Shown: positions 31,641 to 43,023 of the stretch, piece by piece
How positions within the stretch are numbered: the stretch's first letter is position 1
Layout: the number at the start of each line of letters is the position of its first letter
Translations under genes and position numbers: made by a program
Notes under the pieces: generated by a model
Seen by the model: the letters and a program-made list of their open reading frames with translations, nothing else
Databases searched by the model: none
What the model was told of the DNA's origin: nothing
NCBI GenBank assembly: GCA_014529385.2
Contig: CM043952.1
Coordinates: forward strand, 152,634,057 to 152,696,056
Reading direction: 5' to 3'
DNA length: 62,000 nt
Source: Adiantum capillus-veneris
Taxonomy: Eukaryota > Streptophyta > Polypodiopsida > Polypodiales > Pteridaceae

Positions 31641-32709
31641 ATGGAAGCTTGAAGATGTTAGGCATGTTACTTCTCTTCGCAACTTTGCAAGACAATTGGA
31701 CGATGAAGGTCACAATATTGCATTTGGAAACAAATGGTGGAAGATCTCAAAGGGATCTTTGGTGGTTGCCAAAGGAGAAAAGGTCGGTACACTTTACTTG
31801 TGTATTGTCAGCTTGCAATCTTCATCTTATGCAACAACTAAAAAAGTCAACAGTGCAGTGTGGCACTACTGGCTTGGGCATATGAGTGCCAAAGGAATGC
31901 AAATTCTTCAAACAAAGAAGCTGCTTCTAGGTTTGAAAGAAGTGGACTTAGATTTCTGTGAAGACTGTGTTTATGGTAAACAAAAGAGGGTAGAATTTCA
32001 CAACTCAAAAAATGAAAGAAAACTTGAGATCGTTCATTTAAATGTTTGGGGTCCTGCAAGTACACCATCCCTCGATGACTTATTGTACTATGCAGCATTC
32101 ATAGAGGATGCAACTAGGAAAACATGGGCTTATGTGATGAAGAATAGATCCAATGTGTTTTCCATATTTCAAAAGTGGAAAGCCTTTGTGGAGAATGAAG
32201 TAGGTACCAAAGTTACATGCCTCAGATCCGACAATGGAGGCAAGTATTGCAACCAAGATTTTGAAAGCTTTTGTCCTAGAAATGACATTCAAAGGCAAAG
32301 GAGAATGTGAAGGACACCTCAACAAGATTGAATTTTCAAAAGGATGAACAAAACAATCATGGAGCGGGCACGAAGCATGCGGCTACATGTAGGCTTACCA
32401 CTTGAGATTTGGGCAAAAGCAGTAAGTACGTTTGTGTACTTAATCAGCCGGTCACCCTCAATGACATTGGATGGGGGAGTTCTAGAGGAGGCATGGGCAG
32501 TTAAACCGGTCGATTATTCATTTCTCAAATTGTTAGGGTGTGAGGCTTTCATGCACATAGATAGAATCCTAAGGTCAAATCTAGATGCAAAGTCCAAAAA
32601 GTGTTTCTTCAATGGCCATGGAGAAGGTGACTTTGGGTATCGCCTATGGAAACTTGAAGATGGTAAAATCTTTAGAAGTAGGATGTATTTTTTAGTGAAA
32701 AAAATATGA
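31640..32709 (+). pseudogene. Integrase of copia-1, broken
   Basis: The zinc-binding region shows WHYWLGHMS and DFCEDCVYGKQ (HHCC). In the catalytic core the first Asp of DDE is lost (HLNVWGP, Asn codon at 32041-32043). The second is kept (LRSDNGGKY near 32225). The glutamate region (normally NGVAER) is destroyed near 32310-32345 by a stop and substitutions. The C-terminal part (32344-32709) has NKTIMERARSMRLH and WAKAVSTFVYLISRSPS. Confidence 0.8.
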
Positions 32710-32722
32710 ACTTAAAGATTAC

Positions 32723-33872
32723 TTGGAAAGAAAACCAACAAAAGAAATAGGTGATGAGTACATGGAGTTTGAGGACGATGAAGACATACAACAACGCCAA
32801 TCAAACGAGGAGCCTCAACCTATTCCCCAAAGATCTACAAAAGCAAGTAGATCTATAGAATGGTTTATTCCTTCCTTCAACCATCTCTTGATCTCAAATT
32901 TTGGAGAGCGAGAATCATACAAGGAAGATATGCAACATGAATCCAAAGAAAAATGGATAAAGAGCATGCAAGTGGAAGTGGACTCATTACATCACAACCA
33001 AACATGGGAGTTGGCTGAGTTGCCTAAAGGTAAGTGGGCACCATAAAAATGGGTGTACAAACTGAAGAAAGAAGAAAGTGGGAAGAAAAGGTACAAGTCT
33101 AGGGTTGTGGTAAAAGAGTTTTCTCAAAAGAAAGGTATTGACTTCAATGAAATATTTTCTCCTGCTGTAAAAATAAACTCATTTAAGCTTTTCTTTAGCC
33201 TTGTGGATTCTCATGATTTAAATCTTGAGAAAATGGATGTAAATATGGCATTCCCTCATGCTGACCTACATGCTTCAACCAAAGGGGTATGAAGTAAAAG
33301 GTAAGGAGAAAATGGTTTGCAGATTAAAGAAGAGTTTGCATGGTTTAAAGCAAGCATGAAGATAGTGGTACTTGAAGTTTGATCGATGGATGTTGGATCA
33401 TGGATTCACAAGATGCAACTTGGATCACTACATCTACAGAAAGAATTTGAGAGATGGAATGTTCATCATCCTAATGTTTTATGTCAATGACATGTTTATT
33501 GCAAGTGCTAACATGCAGGACATCAAAGACCTAAAAGAGAAGCTGTCTAAATCTTTTTCAATGAAAAATTTAGGTGCTGCAAAGAAGATACCTGGTATGA
33601 AGATGTCAAGGGACGTGATGAAAAAGACAATAAAGCTATCTCAGGAGGATAACATCAAGAAGATACTAGAAAGGTTTGCAATGCAAAATGCAAAAATGAT
33701 TTCTACACCTTTGGCTGGTAACTTTAAACTAACCAAGGACATGTGTCCAAACACACAAGAGGAGATAGTCTATATGTCTAAAGTTCCATATGTTGCTTTG
33801 GGTAGGTTCTCTTATGTATGCTATGGTCTAGACAAGGCCAGACATTGCACATGCAATGGGAGTTGTAAGTAG
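32723..33872 (+). pseudogene. Reverse transcriptase of copia-1, broken
   Basis: An acidic linker (32723-33046) leads to WELAELPKGKWAP, a stop, then VYKLKKEESGKKRYKSRVVVKEFSQKKGIDF and FSPAVK. A frameshift and stops occupy 33290-33372. The polymerase signature YVDD reads YVND at 33480-33491, losing a metal-binding Asp, so the enzyme could not have been active with this sequence. Confidence 0.85.
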
Positions 33873-33904
33873 GTTTATGAAAAAATGAGGTAAAGAGCAC
33901 TAGC

Positions 33905-34407
33905 AAGCTTTGAAGTGGATAATTAGGTATCTGAAAGGGACAACAAAAAATGCTTTGTATTTTGGAGGAACTGATATTTTTTTGGAAGGGTATGCTGATG
34001 CAAATATGGCAGGTGACAAAGATACTCAAAGGAGTACTACTAGCTATGTCTTCACGGCTAGCTGCATAGCAATAAGCTGGGCTTCAAAGCTGTAGAAAGT
34101 GGTCTCACTTTCTACCACTGAAGGAGAGTATGTAGCAATGATAGAGGCAAGCAAAGAAACTCTATGGTTTCACAGATTCTTAGAAAAGATTGGATTCAAA
34201 AAAAACAATTGTGTCTTGTACAGTGATAGCCAAAGAGCTATCCATCTTGCGAAGAGTTCAACCTTTCTTTCAAGGAAAAACCACATTGAAGTGAGATATC
34301 ACTTCATATGCACTCTTTTGGAAAAGGGACAGCTAAAGCTAGGAAAGGTGCATACAAGTGAAAATCCTATAGACATGTTACAAAGGTGGTCAACAAGGAG
34401 AAGTTGA
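33905..34407 (+). pseudogene. RNase H of copia-1
   Basis: Reads YLKGTTKNALYFGG, YADANMAGDKDTQRSTTSY and, after one stop, LSTTEGEYVAMIEASKE, then YSDSQRAIHLAKS and HIEVRYHFI, the conserved RNase H blocks of plant copia elements. One nonsense codon lies at about 34094. Confidence 0.85.
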
Positions 34408-34502
34408 GCTTTTTCTCATCTTCAATTGGCATTAAAGGATAAGAAGCCAGGATGGAAAGAAGTCACAGGTTTGGTGTGGAGATTAGTCTCCAAGTGGAAG
34501 AT

Positions 34503-35212
34503 TGTTAAGTATGGAGAATGATTTATCCCATGTAATTTTTTGTTTTAAGAACACACATTTGTAAGGCCCCCATTATGAGGAGAAGCCATCATGCATGAAG
34601 AAAAATTACTCACCGAAATCCAAAAGTTTTCACAGGGGCCAGTTAGCTCGAGATTGGCTTCGCCGGAAAGTGGTCGGAAAATGACCGATCGGTTGGTCGA
34701 TTGCCGGTGGTTGAAAGTCAATGCTGGTGGGTGATGGCCAAATTCTCCGGGGGACGAGTTCAAGATGGACTTGTCTTCTCAAGGGCGGCCACACATGGAC
34801 GCATTGGAGAGTCCAAGTCGGGGACTTGTCAACACAAGGGCGGCTACACACAGCTACCTCTCATGAGAGAGGGCAACCCTTTTGGCCTATAAAAGGAGGC
34901 CTCTTCTAGACACAAAAATGGTTTGTGAATCATTGTGGTGCATAGTGGAGTTGATGTGAGGCGGTGAGATTGAAGCAAAGTGGGAGCTCCAAAAGGACAT
35001 AATCCCTTTGTAATCCACTTCTTGTTTTGAAGTAGTAAAGCCATTGAGTGGTTGCTTTTCTATGGAGGTATCACACATTGGGTGAACCAAGTATATCATG
35101 TATACTCTCTCTCTCTCTCTCTCTAATCTATAATCTCTCATATGTGAAAATTTTCTCTCTCCATCAAGTAAACTAATCAATTATCTAATTAGCTACGTCC
35201 TATTTCCTAACA
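34503..35212 (+). repeat. 3' LTR of copia-1, also 5' LTR of a second partial element
   Basis: Starts TGTTAAGTATGGAG, ends CCTAACA, and has a TATAAAA box at 34888-34894. It is a diverged copy of 29842-30557. A primer site follows at 35215-35226 (TGGTATCATAGA), so this LTR also has the context of a 5' LTR. Confidence 0.85.
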
Positions 35213-35630
35213 AGTGGTATCATAGAAAGGTGTACTCATAGCTAAACTATCTTAAGGAAAGGATTCCTCCAATTGAATAGGAGTAATGGAGGAGGAAGGG
35301 AAGCTCAAGATCAATAAGTTCAATGGAAAGAACTACCAACACTGAAAGACCAGACTGAAGACTATCTCTACCAGAAGGACCTTTATTTGCCACTAGGCGA
35401 TTTTGCAAAGAAGCCCGCAACAATGGAAGATGAAGCATGGATTGTCCTTAACCAAAAGTCATTAGGAACAATCCGGCTAATCTTGGAGTCAACGGTGGCT
35501 TTCAACGTTTCGAAGACGAAGACCACGGAGGACTTGATGAAGTCACTTGAGGGCCTCTACAAGAAACCATCGGCATCTAATAAGGTATTTATCATGAAGT
35601 TCTTGTTCAGTATAGAGATGGTAGAGAATG
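35213..35630 (+). pseudogene. Truncated gag of a second copia element
   Basis: After the primer site comes a second copy of the gag start. It has GKLKINKFNGK, then DLYLPLGDFAKKPATMEDEAW and TTEDLMKSLEGLYKKPSASN. It ends abruptly at GAGAATGGTT (about 35630), where satellite DNA (TTTTGAAACTTTTCAAAGG) begins. It is closer to a functional gag here than the copy at 30631. Confidence 0.8.
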
Positions 35631-36990
35631 GTTTTGAAACTTTTCAAAGGCAGGGTTATAGTTCTCACCTAAATCGGTGTGAAGTCTCTTGCCCATCTGA
35701 TATGGTTTGGGCGGTTCGACCCATACTATGCGCTTAAATTGATCGTATGGCTCATACGCTCCATTTTAGCACATAGTATGGGCCTTGACCACCCAAACCA
35801 TATAAGATGGTTGTGTAGATTTTTCATGGGTGAAGGATTCATGCGCAAACCCATCCATACAAAGTTTCACAGCCATCTGATATGGTTTTAGGGCAGTCCT
35901 GACCCATACTATGAGATAAAATGGATCGTATGTCAGATGGATTGTCCATACCATATTAGATGGATGTGCAACTTTTCACAAGTGGACGAATGGTTCTCAA
36001 TCCCATCTGTACAAATTTCATAGCCATTCAATATGGTTTGGGTAGACTTGACCCATACTATGCGCAAAAATGGGCCATATGAGCCATATGATCCATTTTA
36101 GCGCATAGCATGGGCCTTGACCGCCCATACCAGTTTGAATGGCTATGCAAGTTTGTACGTTTGAAAAAATGGTTTTAATCCCCACCCATGAAAAGTTTCA
36201 GATCCATCCAATATGGTTTGGGTAGCCTTAGTCCATACTATGCGCTAAAATGGGTCGTTTGGTTCATATAGTCCATTTTAGCGCATAGTATCGGTCTTGA
36301 TCGCCCATACCATATCGGATGGATGTGAAAAATTGCACATGTGAAAAAACGATACTCATACCTACCGCTAGAAAGTTGCATAGCCATACAAATTGGTATG
36401 GGTGGTCAAGGCCCATACTATGTGCTAAAATGGGCCTTATGGCCATTTGAGCACATAGTATGGTTCACAACCACCTAAAACATATTGGATGTCCACAATA
36501 CTTTGTACGGGTGGGGTAGAGCAACATTCCCTAACCCTTGCAAAGTTTTACAACTATCCAATATGGTATGGATGATCAAGGCCTATATATCTGCTTAAAT
36601 GTGTCGTATGAGTCATACGGCCCATTTTAGCACATAGTATGGTTTGGGAACTCCCAAACCATATTAGATTGCCATAAGAATTTTCATGAGTGGGGGTGAG
36701 CACTATTTCACCACCCCTACAAAGTTTCCCAGCCATCCAATATAGTATGGGTAGTCAATGTCCATACTATGCACTAAAATGGGACATATGACTCATATAA
36801 CCCATTTAGTATGGGCTAGGACAAGCCAAAATATATCAGATGGCCATGAGACTTTGCATGAGTGGGTGTGAGTATCGTTCACCCACTCCTAGAAATTCAC
36901 ATAACTGTCCGATATGATTTGAGCGGTCAAGGGCTTTACTATGTGCTAAAATGGGACATATGGCTCATACAACCCATTCTAGCTCTTCTA
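35630..36990. repeat. ~178-bp dyad satellite, right block
   Basis: Eight more dyads of the family seen at 27010-29841. The half-type order again flips within the block, near 36330-36385. Its first bases repeat a segment also present at the left edge of the copia insertion (about 29773-29840). The block ends inside a unit near 36985. Confidence 0.9.
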
Positions 36991-38056
36991 TCATAGATTA
37001 AAATATGATCATCTGGTATTATTGACTCTTTGGCCATGCACAAGGATCTTTATAATTTTTCTATATTTTAATCTATATAATTATAATTATCACCATATAT
37101 GTGGACCTTTATCTAGTCGTCTATACTGGTATCCTTTATATATGTGGACCTTTAGCTTTGTGGCCATATATGTAGACCTTTATATGGTCATCTACATTGG
37201 TATCCTTTTATGATGGATACACATATGCTTGTCTATATAGTTTCTATATGGGTGTTTATATGGTCCTGTACAAGTGCATCTACAATGTTGTCTCTATGGT
37301 CATCTATACAATTGTCTGCATGGACATATACATGGTTAACTTTGTAAAGATTGGTTGTCTACGTGGATCATCAATATGATCGGCTAATGTCATCAATAGG
37401 GTCATTTTCATTGCTATCTTTCTATGATGGATTATGATATAGTTGTTTTTATAGTGGCTCTATGAAAATCTATACTGGCCTCTATGTGGTTGTCTCTATG
37501 ACTATCTACATGGGAGTTTATATAGTCCTCTACATTGGCATCCATATGATCATCTAAATATAATGCTATCCTTTTGCCATAGACCACATTTATATGGTGG
37601 TCTATATGGTCAACTTTATGCTAGTCTATATGGTCATTTCTACGATCTTCTATAAAGGCATACATATGGTCATCTAAATGGTTATGGTTGGGCCCTCTAT
37701 ATGGTCACCTATATGGTTGCTTATGCGATTGCTCCTAGCCCTCTTAAATGGTTTTGTACGGTTAACAAGATTTTTATATATATGGTCTTTTAGATTATTT
37801 TCTATATCATCATCTTTATTGTTGCATACATGGTTAATGAGATTGGTGTCTACTTAGACAACTAGCTCATCGTCTATATGGACAACTAGATTTTATATAT
37901 ACGGTTTTTAGATTATTTTCTATATTGTCATCTTTATTGTTTTATACATGGCTAACAAGATTGGTGTCTACTTAGACAGCTAGCTCATTGTCTATATGGA
38001 CAACTAGATTTTCATCAAATAAAATTTAAAAAGATAACTCTTTCTTTATCTCTCTC

Positions 38057-38089
<33 letters not shown>

Positions 38090-38110
38090 GCGTGTGCGTG
38101 TGTATGTATA
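36991..38110. repeat. Low-complexity TATATGGTCATCTA repeats and a TA run
   Basis: Words such as TATGGTCATCTA, TATATGGTC and GTCTATATGG recur irregularly through 37010-38040, with two larger near-copies near 37775-37890 and 37890-38010 (TTTTTAGATTATTTTCTATAT..). A (TA)n run lies at about 38064-38090. No gene was seen. Confidence 0.75.
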
Positions 38111-38631
38111 TGTTGGGTGCACAACCTATGGCGGGTGGAGCCTTGGTGTCGCCATGGCGAGAGAGGAGATTGAACGAGACGAGAGGAAGAGAGAGAGCGA
38201 CACAATATGAAGCAAAACACGCTATGATATTGTTAATTGTAAAAGCTTACAATATATAGAAAAGGTTTCCATGCAGACTAAAACAAGAGCTCGAGTTCAC
38301 CTGCATGCTCGAGAAGGTGGTCCCACGGCTAATACTGATAAAGGGCTTGAACCCAACAAGCTCTGATACCATGTGTTGGGTTCACAACCTATGGCGGGTG
38401 GAGCCTTGGTGCCACCATGGCGAGAGAGGAGATTGAACGAGATGAGAGGGAGAGAGAGCGACAGAGTATGAAGCAAAACACGCTATGCTGTTGTTGTTAA
38501 TTATTTCTTTTGTAAAAGCTTACAATATATAGAAAGGGTTTCCATGCAAACTAAAACAAGAGCTCGAGCTCACCTGCATGCTCTAGGAGGTGTTCCCATG
38601 GCTAATACTGAAAAAGGGCTTGAACCCAATA
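38111..38631 (-). mobile_element. Minimal LTR element: two LTRs around a 15-bp primer-site core
   Basis: Direct repeats 38111-38358 (248 bp) and 38374-38631 (258 bp) start TGTTGGGT and end GAACCCAACA/GAACCCAATA. Between them are only 15 bases, AGCTCTGATACCATG, whose complement CATGGTATCAGAGCT is a tRNA-iMet primer site. The whole unit is flanked by GTATA on both sides (38106-38110 and 38632-38636), a perfect 5-bp target duplication. It is therefore a TRIM-like insertion with essentially no internal DNA. Each LTR carries a 10-base terminal inverted repeat, which is unusually long. Confidence 0.9.
38359..38373 (-). other. Primer-binding site forming the entire internal region
   Basis: The minus strand reads CATGGTATCAGAGCT, matching the standard plant iMet primer site exactly over TGGTATCAGAGC. 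No polypurine tract fits between it and the 3' LTR. Confidence 0.85.
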
Positions 38632-38989
38632 GTATATATGTCGCCAAGGGGATCTTGCGGGGGGGGGGGGGGGGACAACAATTCAGCCCCCTTTGGCATG
38701 GGAGTTCGGGGGCAGTGCCCCCAAAGTTCGAAACATACACATTTTTTGATATAATTTCTATATATATTACAAAAAATGATATGATATTTATCATGTGGTG
38801 GAGGGACTCTTATACACATTGTATGAGGAGAGAGAGAAAGAGACGTAAAAAGAGTCTCAATAGAGATAAAGAGGGACAAAGATCTGATCCATACATTCTT
38901 TGAGTTAGACGCTTAGTAATATTCTCGTCACAAAGGTCCATGCACGCATGTGGGTCCATGTAAAATCATCTTTGCAAGTCTTACAAGTT
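38632..38989. other. Poly-G tract and unassigned DNA
   Basis: A run of 16 G lies at 38659-38674, followed by CCCCTTTGG..GGGGGCAGTGCCCCC palindromic DNA and short GA runs. No gene is supported. Confidence 0.55.
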
Positions 38990-39430
38990 CCATGTAACTC
39001 GCCGAGTTGTGTGGCATGCAACGGTCAAAGAGATGTCCACGTAACTCGTTGATTTACACAGTGACCACATAGCTTGACAAGTTACATGGACATTTGACGT
39101 GTATGCCACATCGTTGTGAAGAGTTATTCCATGACGGCATCCATGTAACTAACAGAGCTATGTGGCCTTCTTATCTCACAATCTAATAGGCTTTGCCAGG
39201 TAAATTACTGAGTTACGTAGCCTGCCTATGTTAGCATTTCCACATTACCCGGCGAGTTACATGGCAATGCCGTGTGCATATTACATGGAATTTTTTTTTT
39301 GCCTTTATGGAATGACCACGTCACTCGGCGAGTTACAGGAGCCTCTTACTAGTAACTCACCATGTTCTAGCTATATGCCACGCATTGCAAGTTCCTGCTT
39401 CAGGCATGAGGGTAACTCGACGAGCTAGAC
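38990..39430. repeat. Degenerate minisatellite with TAACTCG-n-CGAGTTA dyad
   Basis: About nine diverged units, 35-75 bases apart, carry a half- or full palindrome of the form GTAACTCGNCGAGTTAC, often followed by RTGGC. Clear examples are near 38996, 39247, 39322 and 39411. Confidence 0.65.
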
Positions 39431-39496
39431 GCATTGTGAAGGTCACACTTGGGTGCGAACTGCGGGAAGTGGGTATGCTCTATCTTGCATACACCC

Positions 39497-39566
39497 CTCT
39501 CTCTCTCAAGCTCACACTGAGTCTCTCTCAAGCTCACAGTAAGGTGGGCACACACCTCAACGTGAG

Positions 39567-39611
<45 letters not shown>
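39497..39611. repeat. Inverted CTCTCTCAAGCTCAC motif and GA microsatellite
   Basis: TCTCTCAAGCTCACA occurs twice (near 39503 and 39524). It is mirrored by CGTGAGCTTGAGAGAG at about 39561, which runs into a (GA)n repeat ending at 39611. The microsatellite may have grown out of the inverted motif. Confidence 0.75.
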
Positions 39612-39613
<2 letters not shown>

Positions 39614-41239
39614 TTGCGTCTTTGATTTGTGATTGTGTTAGATGTAACGTAAGAGAAGCAAGCTAACAGGCTTTGAGTTTTTCCATGTTCCTTTTTGTGA
39701 CATGCATTTGCTATCATTTAATACTCACCAAGTGAGCTCTTTATTCATACAAGAGTTGAAAGAAATCTTGCTCTTGTATTTCCCTTTTATTTATCCACTC
39801 AATTATGCTTTTGGAGGTTTTGCGACCTTGCTTGATGCCAATGAAAGATGACGGTTATTTCAAATTGTAACTCTTGTTTCTTATTTTGATAGGGTGCCCA
39901 CTAGGTCGTTTGAGTAATCCCCTCTTCAATTTACAGTGCTCATCTAGTATGGAATCTCAGTGTAGGACATCTATTGTAGGCCATGAACACAATAGTAGGA
40001 TATTCACACACGGTGATACAAAATGATTATAGTGTAACGTTCTCATTGTTTTTGTGCCTTCATGGAATTTACAGTCTTTGACCAATTATCATCATTAAAG
40101 ATATTGTGAAGGAGCTGACAAGGGGATGCGCAATAGAAAAACTTTTTCCATCCTTCATCATTTTTATTACAACAAAAAATTGTTGGATATGCCAGAATGA
40201 ACAAAGCACTAGAGTGTTCACCGACAACTTTTCTAGCAACCAATGGAAAAAAGGAGAGCATTGAATCTCCTCGTTTTTAGAAAAAAAAGTAGGATTTTTA
40301 TCAGCTTTACACTAAAATCCTCCAAATTTAGGCGATTTCCATCAAGGTGACCCTCCAAACTAGGCGAGAATTTTCAAAATTTGTCCTTTAAAAATACACT
40401 AATGGCCATTGACAGCAAAACATTTACTCCTTTGCTTTCCAGGAAAGCTGAAGATATAAGGCTTTAGTCACGCAAGGCTTAATTATCAATTATTTGAATT
40501 TTTAACTAAGCCTCATTCTTGGTCACACGCACCAAAAAAAAAAGAGCATTAAATGAATAATTGTGCCTACCCTTTGTAACTATGCCAATTTGGGCATAGT
40601 TGTGAAGTTCAAGGTATAGTTGGGAGGTTGTATGAATAAGTAACCCTTACATGACCATGCAAGAGGCTTACTTATTCAACTGATTCTGCTGGCATAGCTA
40701 TATATAATTGATAACTATGTGGTAGTGTTTGGCGTAACGCATGCCTCTTTTCTCGCCTAGAAAAAATGAAGCCCTCCAAGTTTTAGCTCTGCCAAAATTG
40801 GCAAAGTTGGCTCAATGCTGCCACTCTCTCTCCTTCATTTTTCCTTCTCTCTTTTGGTTCATGCCAACTTTCACAACCTTTATGTGCAACATCTAAAATT
40901 GTTGACATCACCAAAATGCTACCAAACCAGCATGTGAATGCACCCTTCATTGTTCACATCCCCTTTTTCAGGATTGTAGTAGAGGTAGGTGACGACAGCC
41001 TCAACGAGAAAATGTGAATGTGCGGATGCACTCTAACTTGTAGCTTGTTGATGAAAACCTGTACTTTGATATTTTCTTTGCTACGTGCACACATTATGTT
41101 TTTTGTTTCTTCCTATCTGCGAGCACCTGAAGGGGACCACTCAAGTGGACTAGTGGATTTTCCTTTCCAAATGTTCTCATGTATCATGGTGTCATCATTT
41201 TGGGAGGACATACTCAAGTAGGTTGGGTGGGGGTCACAT
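39612..41239. other. No recognisable gene
   Basis: AT-rich, short frames only. No repeat, LTR end or transposase motif was noticed. Confidence 0.5.
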
Positions 41240-41275
<36 letters not shown>

Positions 41276-41328
41276 AAGGAGTGGGAGATAGAGAGAAACA
41301 GAGATAGGGAGAGGTAGAGAGAGAGACA

Positions 41329-41378
<50 letters not shown>

Positions 41379-41460
41379 GGTAGCGAGAGACAGAAGGGAG
41401 TGAGAGAGAGGAGATAAAGGGAGGGGAGAGGGAGAGAGAGAGAGAGAGAAAGGGAGAGAA
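41240..41460. repeat. GA-rich microsatellite block
   Basis: Several (GA)n runs are interrupted by GGGA, ACAGA and TAGAGA. The minus-strand Ser/Leu-rich frames are artefacts. Confidence 0.95.
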
Positions 41461-41575
41461 AATAATATTGCTCTAAAAATCTTTTTAGAGCGAGCTTTTT
41501 CTTAAATTTGGTCATTTGAGGAATATCTGAAAAAAGATACCTCCAATTCAAATATCAACTCCTACATAACGTTTT

Positions 41576-41778
41576 CACTGGGTTATTAAAAGACCCCTTT
41601 TCTAACATCTTTAAATAAATAAAATGACCCCTTATTTTAGGATTTTTTTTCCAAAATGGAATATAAAAATCCCTTAATTTAATGTATCTCTATTAAATTG
41701 CCTAAAATTTTTGCATTAAAAACACCCTTCTACTGAACTCACATGGTACCATAACATGATTGCATAATTCACCCAGTG
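41576..41778 (-). mobile_element. Dispersed repeat family, copy C, with short inverted ends
   Basis: The 203-bp unit starts CACTGGGTTATT and ends AATTCACCCAGTG, so it has 8-10 base inverted ends. Read on the minus strand it aligns with copies at 23113-23345 and 58627-58860 (TTTAATAGAGATACATTAAATTAAG, AAAATAAGGGGTCATTTTATT). It has no coding capacity. It is MITE-like; no target duplication was found. Confidence 0.65.
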
Positions 41779-41984
41779 ATGTTGTGAGTGAGAGAACTGA
41801 GCTCATTTATGCTATTGGATTAGAGAGAGGGGCCATTACTAACATCGAAGAATGGAAACATGCACTTAGATGCATTGGGTGGATACTAGTGTGCTTGAAC
41901 AAAAGAAAACCTGATGATAAAGTCCATGCTAATACATTTCCATTTCATTTGGGAAATATCTAAAGGATGTAGTTTACCAGGAAT

Positions 41985-42190
41985 CTTTAGTCTCCCCGCC
42001 TTTATCCTTTGACAAGACAAACACTACTTGACATAGCAAAGGACATCACCCTTTATACCTTGCCAGTATAAATTTTAGAAACTGCATTGAAGGTTTTGGC
42101 ATAAGCTAGATGTCCTAAAGTTGGTCCATTGTGTGCTTCATGTAGGATAGCATTCCTTAGGGAAAAATACTTGCGTATGCATTATAGTCA
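41985..42190 (-). pseudogene. Ty3/gypsy integrase, zinc-binding start only
   Basis: Minus-strand reading gives RNAILHEAHNGPTLGHLAYAKT, the HHCC zinc-binding start of a gypsy integrase. A stop follows and homology ends near 41985. The catalytic DDE core and 3' LTR are absent, so the element is truncated here. Confidence 0.65.
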
Positions 42191-42216
42191 ATCCCTATAG
42201 TAAAGTTGCCCATGTT

Positions 42217-42711
42217 TCAATGAATAGTGTAGAGGTTTAGACTGATTTGAGAATACGCTCTCTTCACATAGGATACTAGCAAGCATCTAGTAATCTGCAG
42301 CTCTAACAGAAGCATTCTAACCTTGTCTAAAATAGGATTTTCAGCCACGCAAATGGCCCCCAAAAAAGCTTTATGACTTAGGGCATCTGCGACAACATTA
42401 TCCTTACCTAGTCTAAATTTAATATCGAAATCAGATTTGTGCATGAGCTCTATCCATCTCCTCTGTCTCATGTTAAGGTGAGGATGGGTAAAAATCCACT
42501 TAAGGCTCTTATGATCTGTTACCAATTGGAATTTGTATCCCAATAGATATTGTCTCCATAGCTTGAGAGTATGAATAACTGCTAGCAGTTCTAAATCATG
42601 TGTACCATAATTCACTTCACGAATCCTAAGATTTTGAGAATTGTAAGCTACATGCCTTCCTTCTTGAGTAAGTACTCCTCCTAATGCAAAATTACTAGCA
42701 TCTGTGACCAC
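42217..42711 (-). pseudogene. Ty3/gypsy RNase H
   Basis: A 164-codon frame with VTDASNFALGGVL, LELLAVIHTLKLWRQYLLG, VTDHKSLKWIF and RQRRWIELM is the RNase H and connection region of a plant gypsy polyprotein (Tekay/Del or Reina-like in style; lineage not determined). It is one of the better-preserved pieces. Confidence 0.9.
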
Positions 42712-42773
42712 TTCAAATTCTTGGGTGAAGTCTGGAAGTTTTAGAAGAGGTTCTAAAGCAAGATCCTAAGGCA

Positions 42774-43023
42774 TCCACTAGGAAATATGTAAGATAGCAT
42801 GTACAAACAAAATAAAGGATTTATAATTGGATACATTTACAAAAATATATACTTACATAAAGGGTTTTTTGATTGAGAAAGTGAAAATTTTCATACATAA
42901 GGGCTCGGTCTTTTACAAAAATGCATACGTAAGGAGTACATATAATAGTTGAAAATAGACATAGAAGGGATTATTTAAATACCTCTTGTTTGCACATGCT
43001 ATATGTAATTTTTACATGGTGGA
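42774..43023. mobile_element. ~250-bp MITE inside the gypsy element
   Basis: TCCACTAGGAAA..ATAGCATGTACAAACA at the left is mirrored by TGTTTGCACATGCTAT..GGTGGA at the right, giving inverted ends of about 38 bases with some mismatches. Gypsy coding homology stops at LALGES.. on one side and resumes before the RNase H on the other, so it split pol. No target duplication was recognised. Confidence 0.6.

Larger units (their letters stand above)
29842..35212 (+). mobile_element. Ty1/copia retrotransposon inserted in the satellite (copia-1)
   Basis: LTRs of 716 bp (29842-30557) and 710 bp (34503-35212) flank gag, protease, integrase, reverse transcriptase and RNase H in copia order. A purine tract (AAGTGGAAGAT) lies directly before the right LTR. 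Every enzyme carries stops, frameshifts or active-site changes, so it is dead. The left LTR abuts satellite DNA. The right LTR is followed not by satellite but by a primer site and a second partial gag, so no simple target duplication can be scored. Confidence 0.85.

Noticed and set aside
27010-36990. Many 60-80 codon open frames in the satellite, similar on both strands
   Set aside because: The dyad structure makes both strands encode the same short peptides; they start and stop at random points of the repeat and have no conserved start.
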